Assembly: GCF_024519455.1 (NCBI RefSeq)
Contig: NZ_JALJRY010000009.1
Coordinates: forward strand, 112,838 to 176,837
Length of the DNA: 64,000 bases
DNA from: Streptomyces sp. STR69
GTDB lineage: Bacteria > Actinomycetota > Actinomycetes > Streptomycetales > Streptomycetaceae
Direction of reading: 5' to 3'
A program made the translations under genes and the position numbers. The notes beneath the pieces were generated by a model. It worked only from the letters and a program-made list of their open reading frames with translations. It was not told where the DNA came from and searched no databases. Shown here one piece after another: positions 9,501 through 16,107 of the stretch; position 1 is the first letter of the stretch; each line of letters starts with the position of its first letter.

Positions 9501-10462
9501 ATGAGCTCCTCGGCACCCTGGTCGCCGTAGATGTTGCGGAAGATGCTCAGGTCCGACTTCTCGCTCTCCAGCGCGGAGTCGGCGTACAGCCGGTCGTTGT
9601 CGGAGAGGTTGCCCGTCGTCGTGTTGTTGTCGGGCAGGGCCGCCGCGATGACGGCGCGCTGCACGGACGCGAACTCCTTGGCCGAGGAGAAGGCGGCCAG
9701 GGCGCGCGTGCGCTGGATCATCTCCGGGTTGCTGGTCGCCTCCGCCATGTCCTGCGAGAGGTCGAGCAGCTGGGTGATCAGACGGTGGTAGGCGTCGACG
9801 GTCTGCGTCGAGTTGCCCTTCGACTGGTACGCCGTCTTGCGGATCCGGTCGAGGTTGTCCAGCTCGGTGGCGAGACCGACCACGGTCTCGCGGACGCCCT
9901 GCAGGTTTCCGTTCTTGCTGGCGCTGTCGATCTCTTCAGAGGAGTTGATGAAGTTGTCGCGGGCCCGGTCGGTCTTCTCCTCGTAGCCCTTGACCTCGTA
10001 GTCGGTGGCCTTGCCACCGTGCGACAGGGGACCGGCCGACTGGTCGCGCTCCTCCTGGAGCGCGGTGGCCAGCTCGGTGGCCTGCTTGGTCATGTCCGTC
10101 AGCAGCTTCATGTTGTCGAGCTGCTGGATGTCGGTCATGGAGTCGCTGATGCGCAGGGCGCCCAGCGAGGTGGCCGCGACCACGGGGAGCGCGAGCAGCG
10201 ACACCAGGCGCGTGGAGATGCGCCAGTTGCGCAGAGCGACGCGCGAGCCGGGTCCGGGCGTGCCGCTCGGTGGCTTCACCGAGGGCGCGGGGGTCGGGGC
10301 TGCGGACACACCGGGGCGCCCTGGGCCCCCGCCGTCGCCTGACGGTGCCGGGCCCGGGTTCTGGGCGTGCTGGGGCGAGGAGCTGCCGGTGTTGGGGCCA
10401 GCCCCGCCATGCGGCTCCGGCTCCGCCGGAGCACTGCCATCCCTCTTGAAACGTCCCTGCAC
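6554..10462 (-). CDS. cvnA: Conservon sensor histidine kinase CvnA
   Basis: Sensor kinase of about 1302 residues. Membrane segments near residues 85-100 and 395-417 flank an extracytoplasmic helical sensing domain. HAMP follows, then a DHLATRMRRN motif, HATPase N-box AELLENATSF and G1 DTGIGLS. The last 550 or so residues are low-complexity: a Gly/Ala/Pro stretch, then a run of imperfect repeats containing TGxFPRP (roughly 7090-7580). The extreme C-terminus is conserved with the other kinase (SGLPRRVPRANLV, then RGRLTNLRRG). The frame is open to 10711. GTG at 10462 is chosen because AGAGG lies 11 bases upstream and the start then resembles that of the first cvnA; this start is uncertain. Confidence 0.88.
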   Translation of the reverse strand: MQGRFKRDGSAPAEPEPHGGAGPNTGSSSPQHAQNPGPAPSGDGGGPGRPGVSAAPTPAPSVKPPSGTPGPGSRVALRNWRISTRLVSLLALPVVAATSLGALRISDSMTDIQQLDNMKLLTDMTKQATELATALQEERDQSAGPLSHGGKATDYEVKGYEEKTDRARDNFINSSEEIDSASKNGNLQGVRETVVGLATELDNLDRIRKTAYQSKGNSTQTVDAYHRLITQLLDLSQDMAEATSNPEMIQRTRALAAFSSAKEFASVQRAVIAAALPDNNTTTGNLSDNDRLYADSALESEKSDLSIFRNIYGDQGAEELIQPIEDGNATIDAADKYAERALANTNGLKSLDKRSYRDWVDDSSTKIEQMKKIEHTLLEDMEQKARELRSASEREAIISGALILLVLGVSLVGAFVIARSMIRSLRRLQETANRVAQDRLPELVKQLSESDPQDVDTSVESVGVHSRDEIGQVAAAFDDVHREAVRLAAEQALLRGNVNAMFTNLSRRSQGLIQRQLSLISELESREADPDQLSSLFKLDHLATRMRRNGENLLVLAGEEPGRRWTRPVPLVDVLRAAASEVEQYERIELSSVPTTEVAGRVVNDLVHLLAELLENATSFSSPQTKVKVTGHALPDGRVLIEIHDTGIGLSPEDLAAINERLASPPTVDVSVSRRMGLFVVGRLSQRHGIRIQLRPSDSGGTTALVMLPVDVAQGGKKPAPGKPGQAAVGAAAAAAGAGAARRGNGQGGSTLGAGAPGNGGLLGAGAAPRGQVGSGQGPRAALPGAGGGRPGGPGAPGAPGGARGPQGPSAPQGRPAAGSGAGLFGQAPSAPQGLQAAGTGTPQGFGDGRQDAFGGTPPQQQNGAVPPQRANNEPEPPRGGGRRRGRQPQLPPRGGARAELPGGNNQRPSWSDENAQPPLGRGNLDAPRGHDERDAEQTSRMPRIDDRQGPGTAEMPAIPRLDAQDSRQFPRPGTSGPQDTGSFPRPAAGGPQDTGSFPRPNANGSQNTGQFPRPGANGSQSNGQFPRQDFDTPRPGSNSQQNGGQFVRSDVFGAPNSPANNPSNPANTGQFAVPQAYDGSSTGQFATPGFDNGSTGQHNLPGRQNPGNTGQFDRPQVNGNRNGADFGTARPPAPQRPTRQEPEALPPATGPGDGRTPLYDTLETNWFHGQQAEAQSQSNGSAPAPQPQAPMAPATPPQRPTGGTWRSSPNDDLVRQAERVRQPAAGGVTTSGLPRRVPRANLVPGTAQQQQHQTGPQVSRAPDDVRGRLTNLRRGIAQGRQAGTGTGQTGSFPSPTHQQER

Positions 10463-11033
10463 TAGCGTCGCAACCTCTGGACCAGGCGTCCCCCGCGCGA
10501 ACGGAAGGACGGTGTCGGCGTCTTGGGGAGCGCCCTGAACGCGCACCCCATGTGTGGTCGTGAGTGACCGGCGCTGCTCCCCCTTCCGCCGCCCTCGGCG
10601 CTGCGTTGCGCCCCCTGCGCGCCGGGCTGATTCTGCGGCGGTCCGTGGAATTCCAGCACAGTGCCGGATCTCCAACAAGGCCCGTAGGCCAGGCTGTGAC
10701 CTGTGTGACACCCCGTGAGGACAGTGTCACGAGACGTAGAAAGCTATTCACTCCAAAGTGGGCAAATCCCCACCATCCCGTAGGGCGTGGGTTGTGCCCA
10801 AGTCGCCATGATCAGGAGCGGAATGACAGCTTCAGGGGGTCAATGTCCGTTTCGTTGAGGTGAGTTGCGGGTCCGAATTGGTCGGTATGCCCACAGGGTG
10901 GTGAGCAAACTCACATGCGGATCATGGGCTCTTCACGCGTTCGGCCGGGAATTGGATGTTTAGCCTGACGCTTTACATGAGGGCACAATCTGTCAACCAC
11001 CCACCCACGGACTGACGAGGGTCGAGTACAACA
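10463..11033. other. Intergenic region upstream of the second conservon
   Basis: No gene is supported, though the cvnA frame stays open to 10711, so part could be coding if that start is used. The region separates the minus-strand conservon from a plus-strand small gene and should hold divergent promoters. It contains the inverted repeat at 10705-10730 and is less GC-rich than its surroundings from about 10740 to 10990. Confidence 0.5.
10705..10730. promoter_or_regulatory. Inverted repeat upstream of conservon (possible operator)
   Basis: Perfect 7-bp arms GTGACAC and GTGTCAC separated by 12 bases, about 245 bases upstream of the chosen cvnA start. A further TGTGAC lies nine bases before the left arm. 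The spacing suits a dimeric regulator; the protein is unknown. Confidence 0.35.
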
Positions 11034-11219
11034 GTGAAGACGACGATGATGTTCCGCAACATTGCCAACCCGCGACGCACGACGCTGGCGCACCTCTCCG
11101 ACGCCGACGAACTGCAGACGCCGGAGCAGCCGGAGCACTCGCTCGACCTGCCGGCCCAGACCGCCAACCCGCGCCGCACGATCCTCATGGAGATCCCGGC
11201 CGGCGCCGCCGCGGAGTAA
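11034..11219 (+). CDS. Small conserved-looking protein with twin ANPRRT motifs
   Basis: A 61-residue protein of unknown function. The motif ANPRRTxL occurs twice, at about residues 9-16 and 44-51, separated by an acidic, Gln/Pro-rich linker; the C-terminus is short and hydrophobic then acidic. No signal peptide, no cysteines and no membrane segment. The GTG start at 11034 has GACGAGG 13 bases upstream; two in-frame ATGs follow at 11046 and 11049. It stands alone between the conservon promoter region and a plus-strand enzyme gene. Codon use is typical of the host. The duplicated motif suggests a peptide with two equivalent binding sites, but that is inference. Confidence 0.7.
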   Translation: MKTTMMFRNIANPRRTTLAHLSDADELQTPEQPEHSLDLPAQTANPRRTILMEIPAGAAAE

Positions 11220-11299
11220 TTGCGCGAGGAGGCGCCCCCGCACCGCGTTAGCCTGGAGCGTCAGACTCCAGCCAGCTCAGTGAGGGGCGCCAGGATCCC

Positions 11300-12076
11300 G
11301 TGCGCATCGCCAGATTCTCCATCGACGGGAACGTCGCCTTCGGCGCGGTCGAGGGCGACAAGCCGGACGAGCTCGTCCTCGACATCATCAAGGGCATCCC
11401 GTTCGCGGACTTCGAACTCTCCGGCACGAAGGTCCCGCTGAGCAAGGTCAGGCTGCTGCCGCCGGTGCTCCCGAACAAGGTCGTCGCCTACGGCCGCAAC
11501 TACGCCGAGCACGCCCGCGAACTGGGCAACGAGGTGCCGGACGTCCCCTTCGCCTTCTTCAAGCCGTCCACCTCCGTGATCGGCTCCGGCGACGACATCC
11601 AGTACCCCTCCTTCACCGAGGACCTCCACCACGAGGCCGAACTGGCCGTCGTCATCGGCCGGATGTGCCGCGAGGTCCCGCGCGAGCGCGTCAAGGACGT
11701 CATCCTCGGCTACACCTGCGCCAACGACATCACCGCGCGCGACGTCCAGAAGCGTGAGAAGCAGTGGGCCCGCGCCAAGGGCTTCGACACCTCCTGCCCG
11801 CTCGGCCCCTGGGTGGAGACGGACCTCGACCCGAGCGACCTCACCATCCAGCTCACGGTCAACGGACAGCAACGGCAGCTCGGCCGCACCAGCGAGATGA
11901 TCCACTCGATCGAGGACCTGATCGTCAACATCACCGAGGCCATGACGCTGCTCCCCGGCGACGTGATCCTCACGGGCACCCCGGCAGGCGTCGGACCGCT
12001 CACCGTCGGCGACGAGGTCGCCGTCACCATCGAAGGCATCGGCACTCTCACCAACAAGGTTGTCAAGCGTGGCTAG
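11300..12076 (+). CDS. Fumarylacetoacetate hydrolase family protein
   Basis: FAH-family enzyme, 258 residues. The N-terminal region (to about residue 50) is a short variable domain. The FAH fold carries the metal-ligand pattern EAELAVVIG, the segment GYTCANDITARDVQ, and the C-terminal LPGDVILTGTPAGVG typical of 2-hydroxyhepta-2,4-diene-1,7-dioate isomerases and acylpyruvases. The substrate cannot be read from sequence; acylpyruvate or oxaloacetate-type substrates are most likely. GTG start at 11300. The 3' end overlaps gltX by 8 bases, so the two are likely co-translated, which is a conserved arrangement with no obvious metabolic logic. Confidence 0.9.
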   Translation: MRIARFSIDGNVAFGAVEGDKPDELVLDIIKGIPFADFELSGTKVPLSKVRLLPPVLPNKVVAYGRNYAEHARELGNEVPDVPFAFFKPSTSVIGSGDDIQYPSFTEDLHHEAELAVVIGRMCREVPRERVKDVILGYTCANDITARDVQKREKQWARAKGFDTSCPLGPWVETDLDPSDLTIQLTVNGQQRQLGRTSEMIHSIEDLIVNITEAMTLLPGDVILTGTPAGVGPLTVGDEVAVTIEGIGTLTNKVVKRG

Positions 12077-13553
12077 CGCATCCGCCCCAGCAGTCCGTGT
12101 CCGTTTCTGCCCCTCGCCGACCGGCAATCCCCACGTCGGCCTGGTCCGCACCGCCCTGTTCAACTGGGCCTTCGCCCGCCACCACCAGGGCACGCTGGTC
12201 TTCCGCATCGAGGACACCGACGCGGCCCGCGACTCCGAGGAGTCCTACGGCCAACTCCTCGACGCGATGCGCTGGTTGGGCTTCGACTGGGACGAGGGCC
12301 CCGAGATCGGCGGCCCGCACGCGCCCTACCGCCAGTCGCAGCGCATGGACATCTACAAGGACATCGCGAAGAAGCTCCAGGACGCCGGCCACGCCTACGA
12401 CTGCTACTGCTCCACCGCGGAGCTGGACGCCCGCCGCGACGCCGCCCGCGCCGCCGGCAAGCCCTCCGGTTACGACGGCCACTGCCGCGCCCTCACCGCC
12501 GAGCAGGTCGAGGCGTACAAGGCCGAGGGCCGCACGCCGATCGTCCGCTTCCGGATGCCCGACGAGACGATCACCTTCACCGACCTGGTCCGCGGCGAGC
12601 TGACGTTCACCCCGGAGAACGTCCCGGACTACGGGATCGTGCGAGCCAACGGCGCCCCGCTGTACACGCTCGTCAACCCGGTCGACGACGCCCTGATGGA
12701 GATCACCCACGTCCTGCGCGGTGAGGACCTGCTCTCCTCGACGCCCCGTCAGATCGCCCTCTACAAGGCACTGATCGAGCTGGGTGTCGCCAAGTCGGTG
12801 CCGTCCTTCGGGCACTTGCCGTACGTGATGGGCGAGGGCAACAAGAAGCTCTCCAAGCGCGACCCGGAGTCCTCGCTCAACCTCTACAGGGAGCGCGGCT
12901 TCCTGCCCGAGGGACTGCTCAACTACCTTTCCCTGCTGGGCTGGTCGCTCGCGGCCGACCGGGACGTCTTCTCGATGGACGAGATGGTCGCGGCCTTCGA
13001 GATCGGCGACGTGAACCCCAACCCGGCCCGCTTCGACCTGAAGAAGTGCGAGTCGATCAACGGCGACCACATCCGCCTGCTCGACGTGAAGGACTTCACC
13101 GAGCGCTGCGCCCCGTGGCTGCGCGCCCCGTTCGCCCCCTGGGCGCCGGAGGACTTCGACGAGGCCAAGTGGCAGGCCGTCGCACCGCACGCGCAGACCC
13201 GCCTCAAGGTCCTCTCCGAGATCACGGACAACGTCGACTTCCTCTTCCTGGCCGAGCCGGTCGAGGACGAGGCGTCCTGGACGAAGGCCATGAAGGAGGG
13301 CTCCGACGCCCTTCTCCGCACGGCCCGTGAGCAGCTGGAGTCGGCCGACTGGACCTCGCCCGAGTCCCTCAAGGAGGCCGTCCTGGCCGCAGGCGAGACC
13401 CACGGCCTCAAGCTCGGCAAGGCCCAGGCCCCGGTCCGTGTCGCCGTCACCGGCCGCACGATCGGCCTGCCGCTCTTCGAGTCCCTGGAGATCCTGGGCA
13501 AGGAGAAGACCCTCTCCAGGATCGACGCGGCCCTGGCGAAACTGGCGGCCTGA
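12069..13553 (+). CDS. gltX: Glutamyl-tRNA synthetase
   Basis: Class I aminoacyl-tRNA synthetase, 494 residues, charging tRNA-Glu (and probably tRNA-Gln for the amidotransferase route usual in Actinobacteria). HIGH-type motif PSPTGNPHVG near residue 17 and KMSKS-type motif KKLSKRD near 260. The discriminating GEDLLSSTPRQ segment and C-terminal anticodon-binding helical domain are present. GTG at 12069 is preferred over the upstream TTG at 12060 because AAGG lies ten bases upstream; it overlaps the preceding gene. tRNA-Glu and tRNA-Gln genes lie only a kilobase downstream. Confidence 0.97.
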   Translation: MASASAPAVRVRFCPSPTGNPHVGLVRTALFNWAFARHHQGTLVFRIEDTDAARDSEESYGQLLDAMRWLGFDWDEGPEIGGPHAPYRQSQRMDIYKDIAKKLQDAGHAYDCYCSTAELDARRDAARAAGKPSGYDGHCRALTAEQVEAYKAEGRTPIVRFRMPDETITFTDLVRGELTFTPENVPDYGIVRANGAPLYTLVNPVDDALMEITHVLRGEDLLSSTPRQIALYKALIELGVAKSVPSFGHLPYVMGEGNKKLSKRDPESSLNLYRERGFLPEGLLNYLSLLGWSLAADRDVFSMDEMVAAFEIGDVNPNPARFDLKKCESINGDHIRLLDVKDFTERCAPWLRAPFAPWAPEDFDEAKWQAVAPHAQTRLKVLSEITDNVDFLFLAEPVEDEASWTKAMKEGSDALLRTAREQLESADWTSPESLKEAVLAAGETHGLKLGKAQAPVRVAVTGRTIGLPLFESLEILGKEKTLSRIDAALAKLAA

Positions 13554-13571
13554 CCGACGCGCACAGAAGGG

Positions 13572-13597
13572 GCGGTACCCGGTGATCCGGGTACCGC
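13572..13597 (+). terminator. Terminator hairpin after gltX
   Basis: Perfect 11-bp stem GCGGTACCCGG / CCGGGTACCGC with loop TGAT, 19 bases past the gltX stop. No T-tract, as is common in Streptomyces. Confidence 0.7.
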
Positions 13598-13640
13598 TCG
13601 GGGCGCTGACGCGCTGCGGGGCCCACGTTATTGTCGGATC

Positions 13641-14372
13641 ATGAGCATTCGGGCCGTGGTCTGGGACGTGGACGACACCCTGTTCGACTACACCGGCGCG
13701 GACCGAGCGGCCATGCGAGAGCACTTGGCGGCCGAGGGACTGCTCGACGGGCACGCGAGCCTGGTGGCGGCCCTGGAACGCTGGCGGGTGGCCACCGAGT
13801 TCCACTGGGCACGGTTCTCCGCCGGGGAGGTCTCCTTCGAGGGGCAGCGGCTGGACCGGGTCCGGCACTTCCTGGACCGGGAGCTGACCGACACCGAGGC
13901 CGAGGACTGGTTCCGGCGCTACAAGACCCACTACGAGACGGCCTGGGCCCTCTTCCCGGACGTCCTGCCCGTCCTGGACGCCCTCGCGGCCACCCACCGG
14001 CACGCCGTCCTCTCCAACTCCAGCCTCACCGTGCAGGACCGCAAGCTGCGCACCCTCGGGGTGCACGACCGCTTCGAGGTCATCCTGTGCGCGGCCGAAC
14101 TGGGAGTCTCCAAACCCGAGGCCGGCGCCTTCCTCGCGGCCTGCGAGGCGCTGGAACTGCCGCCGCACGAGGTGGCGTATGTCGGCGATCACCCGGAGAT
14201 CGACGGGCGGGGCGCCGCGGACGCCGGTCTGCTCTCCGTCTGGATCGACCGGCACGGCGGGCACGCCTCCGTCGAGGCCCTGGTGGGGCGGCACAGGATC
14301 GGCTCCCTCACCGAACTCCCCGCTCTGCTCGGCACCGATACCCGTTTTGGAGCCCCGTCCACCTTCAGGTAA
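13641..14372 (+). CDS. HAD-superfamily hydrolase
   Basis: Haloacid dehalogenase-like hydrolase, 243 residues. Motif I is DVDDTLFD (nucleophile Asp near residue 11), motif II SNSS near 123, motif III Lys in GVSKPEAGAF, and motif IV GDHPEIDGRGAADAG. The cap region between motifs I and II is helical, class C1, as in phosphatases and dehalogenases. The substrate is unknown. ATG start at 13641. Its last codons overlap the probable promoter of the tRNA array. Confidence 0.92.
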   Translation: MSIRAVVWDVDDTLFDYTGADRAAMREHLAAEGLLDGHASLVAALERWRVATEFHWARFSAGEVSFEGQRLDRVRHFLDRELTDTEAEDWFRRYKTHYETAWALFPDVLPVLDALAATHRHAVLSNSSLTVQDRKLRTLGVHDRFEVILCAAELGVSKPEAGAFLAACEALELPPHEVAYVGDHPEIDGRGAADAGLLSVWIDRHGGHASVEALVGRHRIGSLTELPALLGTDTRFGAPSTFR

Positions 14373-14375
14373 TGT
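14347..14375 (+). promoter_or_regulatory. Probable tRNA array promoter
   Basis: TTGGAG at 14347-14352 and TAATGT at 14370-14375, spaced 17 bases, overlapping the stop codon of the HAD gene and about 85 bases before the first tRNA. This is a good match to the major vegetative consensus for a GC-rich genome. Confidence 0.45.
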
Positions 14376-14463
14376 TGTTCCTGCGCCGCCGGAGAGCGGG
14401 CCGAAAGGCCAAGAACCGGAGGCGTCAACTGGAACAGAATCCCCGCAAGGGCTTGTGTTTTAG

Positions 14464-14535
14464 TGGCCTATGGTGTAATTGGCAACACTACGGTTTCTGG
14501 TACCGTCATTCTAGGTTCGAGTCCTGGTAGGCCAG
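14464..14535 (+). tRNA. tRNA-Gln (CTG)
   Basis: 72-nt tRNA. Acceptor stem TGGCCTA/TAGGCCA, anticodon stem ACGGT/ACCGT, anticodon CTG at 14497-14499, T-arm with GGTTCGAGTCC. CCA is not encoded. Confidence 0.95.
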
Positions 14536-14549
14536 CTCTCATCTGCAAC

Positions 14550-14622
14550 GCCCCCGTTGTGTAGCGGCCTAGCACGCTGCCCTCTCACGGCAGTAGCGCC
14601 GGTTCGAATCCGGTCGGGGGTA
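14550..14622 (+). tRNA. tRNA-Glu (CTC), copy 1
   Basis: 73-nt tRNA. Acceptor stem GCCCCCG/CGGGGGT (one G-U pair), anticodon stem CTGCC/GGCAG, anticodon CTC at 14584-14586, T-arm CCGGTTCGAATCCGG. CCA not encoded. Confidence 0.95.
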
Positions 14623-14683
14623 CAGATCCTTCCCAGGAAGGTGGCCGGGTCGCACCCGCCGCCTCTCATGCAGGATCGCTAGG

Positions 14684-14756
14684 GCCCCCGTTGTGTAGCG
14701 GCCTAGCACGCTGCCCTCTCACGGCAGTAGCGCCGGTTCGAATCCGGTCGGGGGTA
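14684..14756 (+). tRNA. tRNA-Glu (CTC), copy 2
   Basis: Identical in sequence to the copy at 14550-14622; anticodon CTC at 14718-14720. Separated from copy 1 by 61 bases and followed at once by a strong terminator. Confidence 0.95.
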
Positions 14757-14762
14757 CGTAGA

Positions 14763-14796
14763 CGAAAGGCCCTCCACTTCGGTGGGGGGCCTTTCG
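14763..14796. terminator. Strong bidirectional terminator, tRNA array / MerR gene
   Basis: 15-bp stem with one G-T pair, CGAAAGGCCCTCCAC / GTGGGGGGCCTTTCG, capped by a TTCG tetraloop. It lies 7 bases after the last tRNA and 11 bases beyond the stop of the convergent MerR gene, so it can serve both strands. Confidence 0.85.
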
Positions 14797-14806
14797 CGTG
14801 CCCGGC

Positions 14807-15451
14807 TCACTCGAAACCGTACCGTCGCGCCGACTCCTCCTCCTGCGCCAGCCGGTGCAGTGCCTGGAGCACCGGCTCGACGAAGATCGCGCCCGCGACC
14901 GCCGTCTCCACCTTCTCGGCCTCCGAGGGGTGCGTCTCCACGAAGTCCAGGTCCAGGACGGCCGCCTGATGCATCAACTTGGCGTAGTTCACGACCAGTT
15001 CGGGGGGCCAGTCGTACCCGAGCCGGCGAAGTGCGGCCACTGCCACCACCAGTGAGCGGTAGGACGGCGAAATGGTCGTCAGGGCCTGGGAGTTGGACCA
15101 GCCGAGAGTCTCCAGGAGTTTGTCGACCTCGTGATGCGCCGCCTGTACGTGCTCGTCCTCCGCGTCCGGCTCCGGAACCTGCGGCAACGCCCAAAGGGCC
15201 GCGCCCAGCCGGATCGTACGGCCGAGGGAGTCGTCGTCGACATGCCCGAGCACCTCGCGGACCGTGGCCACCGGGAGCCGGCCGACCTGGATCATCGCGC
15301 GCACCAGCCGCAGCCGGCGCAGCTGCTCCTCGTCGTACTCGGCGGTGGTCGTGTTGACCTGGCGGCCGGGGTTCAACAGGCCTTCGCGCAGGTAGTACTT
15401 GATCGTCGCGATGGACACACCGCTGCGCTCGCTCAACTCGGCCAGCCGCAT
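14807..15451 (-). CDS. MerR-family transcriptional regulator
   Basis: MerR-family regulator, 214 residues. N-terminal winged helix starts MRLAELSERSGVSIATIKYY and continues through REGLLNPGR, the standard family opening. A helical region follows, then a C-terminal domain rich in acidic residues without the cysteine cluster of metal sensors, so an organic or stress signal is more likely. Start set at 15451 (ATG) since the upstream open extension lacks family similarity and crosses the operator. Divergent from the DUF4188 gene with 79 bases between starts; a perfect 17-bp inverted repeat fills this gap. Confidence 0.92.
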   Translation of the reverse strand: MRLAELSERSGVSIATIKYYLREGLLNPGRQVNTTTAEYDEEQLRRLRLVRAMIQVGRLPVATVREVLGHVDDDSLGRTIRLGAALWALPQVPEPDAEDEHVQAAHHEVDKLLETLGWSNSQALTTISPSYRSLVVAVAALRRLGYDWPPELVVNYAKLMHQAAVLDLDFVETHPSEAEKVETAVAGAIFVEPVLQALHRLAQEEESARRYGFE

Positions 15452-15468
15452 GTCTTGCGTCCTTCCTC

Positions 15469-15516
15469 GGGTACCGGCACTATCCAAACACGGGTCATCG
15501 GATAGTGCCGGTACCC
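15469..15516. promoter_or_regulatory. 17-bp perfect inverted repeat (MerR operator candidate)
   Basis: Arms GGGTACCGGCACTATCC (15469-15485) and GGATAGTGCCGGTACCC (15500-15516) with a 14-base spacer. It is centred between the divergent starts of the MerR gene (15451) and the DUF4188 gene (15531). The right arm ends 14 bases before the DUF4188 ATG. MerR proteins bind long dyads between -35 and -10 elements, so this is the probable control site of both genes. Confidence 0.75.
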
Positions 15517-15530
15517 AACAAGGGGGCGTC

Positions 15531-16043
15531 ATGTTCGCGAAGGCTGTCAACGGCCGTACCACCGCTGCCGCCGAGGGGGAGGTGGTGGTGCTGCTGATCG
15601 GCATGCGCATCAACCACTTCTGGGCCGTGCATCACTGGGTGCCGGTCCTCCTCGCGATGCCGCGCATGCTGCGGGAGTTGGGGAAGGATCCCGGTCGCGG
15701 ACTGCTCGGGCATGTACTGCTGACGGCGTCCCCGCGGACGTACTACGTCGTCCAGTACTGGGAGTCCAAGGAGAAGCTCTACTCGTACGCGAGTTCGCCC
15801 GACATGTTCCACCACAGGGCGTGGGCCGTCATCAACCGCAAGGAGAAGGCCGGGAAGGTGCGCGGGCACGTCGGGCTGTGGCACGAGAGCTATGTGGTGC
15901 CCGAGGGGTCGTACGAGGCGATCTACGCCGACATGCCGGCCTTCGGACTCGCGGCGGCGCACGGACAGGTGCCGGTGGAGCAGCGGGGGCGCCGGGCGAA
16001 GGACCGGTTCGCGTACCGGTCGGAGCGGGTGACCTCCGAGTAG
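15531..16043 (+). CDS. DUF4188 protein (monooxygenase-like)
   Basis: DUF4188 family protein, 170 residues. Hallmarks are LIGMRINHFWAVHHWVP near residues 23-39, YYVVQYWESKEKLYSYA near 76-92, and WHESYVVPEGSYEAIY near 124-139. The fold resembles dimeric alpha-beta-barrel monooxygenases and haem-type aldoxime dehydratases, but no reaction is established. ATG start at 15531 with AGGGGGC upstream. It is transcribed away from the MerR gene and both share the inverted repeat, so it is the likely target of that regulator. Confidence 0.88.
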   Translation: MFAKAVNGRTTAAAEGEVVVLLIGMRINHFWAVHHWVPVLLAMPRMLRELGKDPGRGLLGHVLLTASPRTYYVVQYWESKEKLYSYASSPDMFHHRAWAVINRKEKAGKVRGHVGLWHESYVVPEGSYEAIYADMPAFGLAAAHGQVPVEQRGRRAKDRFAYRSERVTSE

Positions 16044-16057
16044 GTCCGGACATGACG

Positions 16058-16089
16058 GAGGGCCTGCCGCGGCGTTGAGGCAGGCCCTT
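16058..16089. terminator. Terminator between convergent DUF4188 gene and ndgR
   Basis: 10-bp stem AGGGCCTGCC / GGCAGGCCCT with a 10-base loop, followed by TTCTG on the plus strand. It sits between the two convergent stops at 16043 and 16108. Confidence 0.7.
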
Positions 16090-16107
16090 CTGTGACGTTC
16101 CGGGGGA

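Noticed and set aside
6401..10342. A 1313-codon open frame on the plus strand opposite cvnA2, and similar long frames opposite cvnA1, ddlA-gpsA, TPR and smc
   Set aside because: These are antisense shadows caused by high GC at third positions. Their composition is Arg/Gly/Val/Leu-rich without domains, and real genes with family motifs lie on the other strand.
10463..10711. Using the longest frame for cvnA2 (start at 10711)
   Set aside because: The leader is Arg-rich without conservation to the other kinase, overlaps the inverted repeat, and the GTG at 10462 has a better placed ribosome binding site. It cannot be excluded.
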